NCBI GenBank assembly: GCA_012513595.1
Contig: JAAZBY010000461.1
Span: 1 to 9,662 of the forward strand
Length of the DNA stretch: 9,662 nt
Source: Chloroflexota bacterium
Lineage (GTDB): Bacteria > Chloroflexota > Anaerolineae > UBA1429
Reading direction: 5' to 3'
A program made the position numbers and the translations under genes. This document shows positions 6,602-9,662 of this stretch, piece by piece. Position 1 is the stretch's first letter; the number at the start of each line of letters is the position of its first letter. Below the pieces are notes generated by a model. The model had not been told where the DNA came from, ran no database searches, and saw nothing but the letters and a program-made list of their open reading frames with translations.

Positions 6602-8002
6602 ATGGCGCCAGATCCCTCGTTAGTCGTCATCGGTGGTGGGCTGGCCGGCTGCGAGGCCGCCTGGCAGGCCGCCTCGCGCGGCGTGCGCGTCTCTCTCTAC
6701 GAGATGCGCCCCTCACACCCCACCCCCGCACACCAGACCGCCGACCTGGCCGAGCTGGTGTGCAGCAACTCGCTCGGCTCCAACCTGGCGGACCGCGCGC
6801 CGGGCCTGCTCAAGCGGGAACTGCGCCGTCTCGGCTCTTTGCTGATCGCCTGCGCCGACGCGACCGCCGTCCCCGCTGGGGAGGCGCTGGCCGTGGGGCG
6901 CGAAGCGTTCGCCCGCGCTGTCACCCGAGCCGTCGAGCAGCACCCGAACATCAGCGTCATCCGCGAAGAGGTCGCCGAGATCCCCGCCGAGGGGGCGACC
7001 GTCGTGGCCAGCGGGCCGCTGACTTCCGACCGCCTGGCCGAGGCCCTGGCACGCCTTACCGGCGCGGCCAGCCTGTACTTTTACGACGCCATGGCCCCCA
7101 TCGTCACGTACGAGTCGATCGACCAGGAGCACGCCTTTCGTGCCACGCGCTACGGCCACGGCGATGCAGATTACGTCAACCTGCCCCTGGCACGTGAGGA
7201 GTACGACGCCCTGGTGGCTGCCCTGGTCTCCGCCGAGCGACGCCCCCTGCGGGATTTCGAGCGCGAGGATCAGCGCTTCTTCGAGGCCTGCCTACCCGTC
7301 GAGGTGCTAGCCGCCCGCGGTCCGCTGGCCCTGGCCTACGGGCCGCTGCGCCCCGTGGGCCTCACGGACCCGCGCACCGGGAGGCGGCCCTATGCGGTGG
7401 TGCAGCTGCGCCAGGATGACCGCGCCGGCACGTTGTATAACCTGGTCGGCTTTCAGACCAACCTGACCTGGACGGAGCAGAAGCGTGTCTTCGGCCTGAT
7501 CCCCGGCCTGCAGAAGGCCGAGTGGGTGCGCTTTGGCCAGATGCACCGCAACACCTTCCTGGATGCGCCGCGCCTGCTCACAGCCACCACGCAGTTCCGG
7601 ACTCGGCCCGATCTCTTCTTTGCCGGGCAGATCACCGGCACCGAAGGGTACGTCGGGTCGACCGCCAGCGGCCTGGTGGCCGGCCTGAACGCGGCGCGCC
7701 ACCTCCTGGGGCAAGGGGCGCTCACCTTCCCGCGCACCACCATGCTTGGCGCGCTGCTGGCCTACATCTCGGGGGGCGAGCTGGCCTCCGGCAGCGAGGG
7801 CCCCGGCATGGCCAGCAGCGGCTTCCAGCCGATGAAGCCCAACTTTGGCCTCTTTCCCCCGCTCGACCCGCCGGTGCGCAAGAAGCGCGAGCGCTACGCG
7901 GCCCTGGTGGCCCATGCCGAGCGCGACCTGGAGGAGTTCCTGCTGGCCAACGCGCCACTTGACGGCGCCACCTTCCCTGCCATCGCGACGGAGGACATCT
8001 GA
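6602..8002 (+). CDS. trmFO: Methylenetetrahydrofolate-tRNA-(uracil-54-C5)-methyltransferase TrmFO
   Basis: A 466-residue flavoprotein that makes m5U54 in the tRNA T-loop, using methylenetetrahydrofolate as carbon donor and reduced FAD; it acts in the cytoplasm. The N-terminal dinucleotide-binding motif [13 protein letters not shown] is at 9-21. LYEMRP (32-37) and [11 protein letters not shown] (51-61) follow. Cys54 and Cys230 (in [12 protein letters not shown]) correspond to the two functional cysteines known in the family. [23 protein letters not shown] (343-358) and [13 protein letters not shown] (407-419) complete the signature. The ATG at 6602 is the only start close to the Rossmann motif. 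An AGGGAG box at 6584-6589 is 12 nt away, slightly far. The frame extends upstream to 6434, but that part has no family resemblance and crosses the promoter candidate. A lipoprotein gene begins one base after its stop, suggesting co-transcription. Confidence 0.97.
   Translation: MAPDPSLVVIGGGLAGCEAAWQAASRGVRVSLYEMRPSHPTPAHQTADLAELVCSNSLGSNLADRAPGLLKRELRRLGSLLIACADATAVPAGEALAVGREAFARAVTRAVEQHPNISVIREEVAEIPAEGATVVASGPLTSDRLAEALARLTGAASLYFYDAMAPIVTYESIDQEHAFRATRYGHGDADYVNLPLAREEYDALVAALVSAERRPLRDFEREDQRFFEACLPVEVLAARGPLALAYGPLRPVGLTDPRTGRRPYAVVQLRQDDRAGTLYNLVGFQTNLTWTEQKRVFGLIPGLQKAEWVRFGQMHRNTFLDAPRLLTATTQFRTRPDLFFAGQITGTEGYVGSTASGLVAGLNAARHLLGQGALTFPRTTMLGALLAYISGGELASGSEGPGMASSGFQPMKPNFGLFPPLDPPVRKKRERYAALVAHAERDLEEFLLANAPLDGATFPAIATEDI
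7990..7994 (+). promoter_or_regulatory. Ribosome binding site deciding the TTG start of the M28 lipoprotein
   Basis: GGAGG lies inside the last codons of trmFO, 9 nt before the TTG at 8004. The position supports a rare TTG start directly after trmFO, where the lipoprotein signal peptide also begins. Confidence 0.65.
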
Positions 8003-8003
8003 C

Positions 8004-8903
8004 TTGGCCCACGCACCGCACCGCCTGCTGCTCGTCGTGTTGCTCGCCATCCTGGCCGCTATGGTGTCGTCGTGCGGCGTGGCCGCCGGCGGATTCAGCG
8101 GCAAGCGTGCCCTGCGCCACGTCCAGGCACAGTGTGACCTCGGGCCCCGCCCGGTGGGCAGCGAGGCCAACCGCCAGGCTGCCGACTATATCGCCGCCCA
8201 CCTCAAGAGCACTGGCTGGGAGGTGGAGGAGCAGTCCTTCGCCTTTGGCGAAATGCCCCTGCGCAACGTTATCGGGAAAAAGGGCTCCGGCCCCCTGATC
8301 ATCCTCGGCACCCACTTTGACACGCGCCCCGTCGCCGATCGCGACCCCGACAACCGTTCGGCAGCGGTGCTCGGCGCCAACGACGGCGCCAGCGGCACGG
8401 CCGTCCTTCTCGAACTGGCCCGCACCCTCGGCGAGGAGGCCACTGACCAGGCCGAGATCTGGCTGGCCTTCTTTGACGGGGAAGACCAGGGGGAGCTGAA
8501 CGACTGGCCCTGGTGCGTGGGCTCCACGCACATGGCCAACAGCCTGGACCGTCGGGCCGAGTACGTCATCGTGGTGGACATGATCGGCGACGCCGACCAG
8601 CAGGTGTACTATGAGTGGACCTCGTCGCTCTGGCTGCAGGAACGGCTGTGGGCCGTGGCGGACGACCTGGGCTACCGCCGCCAGTTCATCCCCGAGCACC
8701 GCTACTCGATACTCGACGACCACACGCCCTTCCTGCAGCGCGGCAACAGCGCCGCCCTGGTGATCGACTTTGACTATCCCTACTGGCACACCACCCACGA
8801 CACGGTCGACAAGATCAGCGCCGAGAGCCTCCAGCGAGTGGGGGACGTGTTGCAGGCCCTGCTCGAGGGCCAGCCCTTCGCCCAGGCGACCGACGCGCCC
8901 TAA
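8004..8903 (+). CDS. M28-family metallopeptidase / glutaminyl-cyclase-like lipoprotein
   Basis: A 299-residue exported zinc enzyme. The N-terminus has a basic start, a hydrophobic core (residues 8-20) and a lipobox VSSC with Cys24, so it is probably a membrane-anchored lipoprotein. The M28 fold shows GTHFDTRP (His104, Asp106), GANDGASG (Asp127), FFDGEDQGE (Glu160, Asp161), VVDMIGDA (Asp192) and YWHTTHD (His262). LDDHTPFLQRG and Trp261-His262 look more like secreted glutaminyl cyclases (QPCT type) than like classical aminopeptidases, so formation of N-terminal pyroglutamate is possible. The usual Glu-Glu pair is Glu-Asp here. I chose the TTG at 8004, one base after the trmFO stop, because of its GGAGG box and the signal peptide. 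The frame is open further upstream but there overlaps trmFO. A peptidase or a cyclase is equally possible, and the substrate is unknown. It sits in a trmFO-lipoprotein-hflX string with no obvious functional link. Confidence 0.87.
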   Translation: MAHAPHRLLLVVLLAILAAMVSSCGVAAGGFSGKRALRHVQAQCDLGPRPVGSEANRQAADYIAAHLKSTGWEVEEQSFAFGEMPLRNVIGKKGSGPLIILGTHFDTRPVADRDPDNRSAAVLGANDGASGTAVLLELARTLGEEATDQAEIWLAFFDGEDQGELNDWPWCVGSTHMANSLDRRAEYVIVVDMIGDADQQVYYEWTSSLWLQERLWAVADDLGYRRQFIPEHRYSILDDHTPFLQRGNSAALVIDFDYPYWHTTHDTVDKISAESLQRVGDVLQALLEGQPFAQATDAP

Positions 8904-8931
8904 GGGCGGCCCTGGTCATCGGGCGCTGCGG

Positions 8932-8943
8932 GCGGCGCGCCGC
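8932..8943. repeat. 12-bp perfect palindrome in the lipoprotein-hflX gap
   Basis: gcggcgcgccgc is its own reverse complement and lies 28 nt after the lipoprotein stop codon. It has no loop and no T run, so it is a poor terminator. It may be a protein-binding site or simply a product of high GC content. The rest of the 8904-9003 gap shows only ribosome-binding-like sequence before hflX. Confidence 0.3.
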
Positions 8944-9003
8944 AACGATCCTGACGGCACACATCAGAGAGGCAGGTGAACGATCATAGCTACCGGAAGC
9001 AAT

Positions 9004-9662
9004 GTGGAGACGAACCGACCGGAGCCAGGTGCCCCGGAGCGCGCCTACCTCATCGCTGGGTCTGTGCGCGGCCCCGCCAGCACCTTTACCCCCGAGGAGT
9101 CCCTCGACGAACTGGCCCAGCTGGCCGCCACGGCCGGGCTGACCGTGGTTGGCCGCGACATTCAGCACCTCACTTCGGTGAACCCCGCCACCTACATCGG
9201 CTCTGGCAAGGTCGAGGAGCTGGAGGCGCTGCGCCGTGAGCTGGATTTCAGCGTCCTCATCTTCGACGATGAGCTCTCTCCGGCCCAGCTGCGCACCCTC
9301 GAGGACAGGATCCAGGCCCGCATCGTCGACCGCACGGCCCTGATCCTCGACATCTTTGCCCTGCACGCCCGTTCTCGTGAGGGAGCCCTGCAGGTCGAGC
9401 TCGCCCAGTACGCCTACCGGCTACCGCGGCTGACGCGGATGTGGACGCACCTCTCCCGGCAGGCCGTGGGAGGCGTCGGGTTGCGCGGCCCCGGTGAGAC
9501 GCAGCTGGAGATCGACCGCCGCGAGATCTCTCGTCGCATGACCCAGCTGCGCCGCGAGCTGGACCAGGTCCGCCAGCAGCGCGGCCTGCAGCGTCGCCGC
9601 AGGCGCCGTGCCGGCCTGCCCGTCATCGCCATCGTCGGCTACACGAACGCCGGCAAGAGCAC
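9004..9662 (+). CDS. hflX: GTPase HflX, 5' part
   Basis: A ribosome-associated GTPase of the Obg-HflX superfamily that binds the large subunit and can split stalled or stress-inactivated ribosomes. The window holds 219 codons and ends inside the gene. The N-terminal HflX domain includes NPATYIGSGKVEEL (60-73), IFDDELSPAQ and RIVDRTALILDIFALHA (106-122). The hallmark GGVGLRGPGETQLEIDRR spans 156-173, a charged helical linker runs to about 203, and the G1 loop GYTNAGKS lies at the very end. I prefer the GTG at 9004, which follows GGAAG at a short spacing; an in-frame TGA at 8977 rules out an upstream canonical start. The better AGGTGA box at 8974-8979 is followed in this frame only by ATC and ATA codons, so the start is less certain than the identity. 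A 100-nt gap separates it from the lipoprotein gene, with no clear promoter. Confidence 0.95.
   Translation, partial: METNRPEPGAPERAYLIAGSVRGPASTFTPEESLDELAQLAATAGLTVVGRDIQHLTSVNPATYIGSGKVEELEALRRELDFSVLIFDDELSPAQLRTLEDRIQARIVDRTALILDIFALHARSREGALQVELAQYAYRLPRLTRMWTHLSRQAVGGVGLRGPGETQLEIDRREISRRMTQLRRELDQVRQQRGLQRRRRRRAGLPVIAIVGYTNAGKS

Noticed and set aside
6591..6604. ATG at 6591 as the trmFO start
   Set aside because: It is in a different reading frame from TrmFO.
7722..8798. Minus-strand open frame of 358 codons across trmFO and the lipoprotein gene
   Set aside because: It is antisense to two well-supported genes and spans their junction, with no family motif.
8976..9239. GTG-started frame before and within hflX, considered as the real N-terminus with a frameshift
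   Set aside because: The HflX frame read from the GTG at 9004 already gives a typical N-terminus (ERAYLIAG followed by the domain). The other frame has no HflX similarity.
1..9662. CRISPR arrays, tRNA or rRNA genes, insertion sequences, attachment sites
   Set aside because: No regularly spaced repeats, cloverleaf-like segments, transposase motifs or long terminal repeats were seen. Gene packing leaves only short gaps.

Overview
This is a GC-rich, gene-dense bacterial chromosomal window. It holds nine protein-coding genes, the first and last cut by the window edges, and no RNA gene, CRISPR array or mobile element that I can see. Third codon positions are mostly G or C, and starts include ATG, GTG and TTG. 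The gene set (folate-dependent TrmFO, HflX, MurI, a MoxR/DUF58/DUF4129 cluster and an M28 lipoprotein) and the style of the multi-pass DUF4129 proteins suggest a Chloroflexota-like organism. That placement is an inference from gene content, not shown by any marker here.

Layout. (1) Positions 1-1293, plus strand: the 3' part of a class I glutamine-amidotransferase-fold hydrolase (peptidase C26, PuuD-like) overlaps glutamate racemase murI by 8 nt. (2) Positions 1334-6413, minus strand: a four-gene operon read right to left, moxR-type AAA+ ATPase, DUF58 protein, then two tandem paralogous membrane proteins with C-terminal DUF4129 domains. The first two junctions overlap (4 nt and 38 nt). The last has a 43-nt gap holding a GC hairpin and a strong ribosome binding site. 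The operon converges on murI across a 40-nt GC-rich gap. (3) Positions 6414-6601: a divergent intergenic region with one plausible sigma70-type promoter for each direction. (4) Positions 6602-9662, plus strand: trmFO, a TTG-started M28/glutaminyl-cyclase-like lipoprotein one nucleotide after it, then hflX, truncated by the window end inside its P-loop.

How the genes fit together. MurI supplies D-glutamate for peptidoglycan. TrmFO (tRNA m5U54 methylation) and HflX (ribosome-associated GTPase) are translation-related housekeeping genes. MoxR and DUF58 proteins are usually paired and are thought to act as a chaperone-like ATPase with a von Willebrand-type partner on membrane or exported targets. 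In many bacteria the third member is a transglutaminase-like membrane protein carrying DUF4129. Here that place is taken by two transglutaminase-less DUF4129 membrane paralogs, the least-characterised and most interesting part of the window. The rest looks ordinary.
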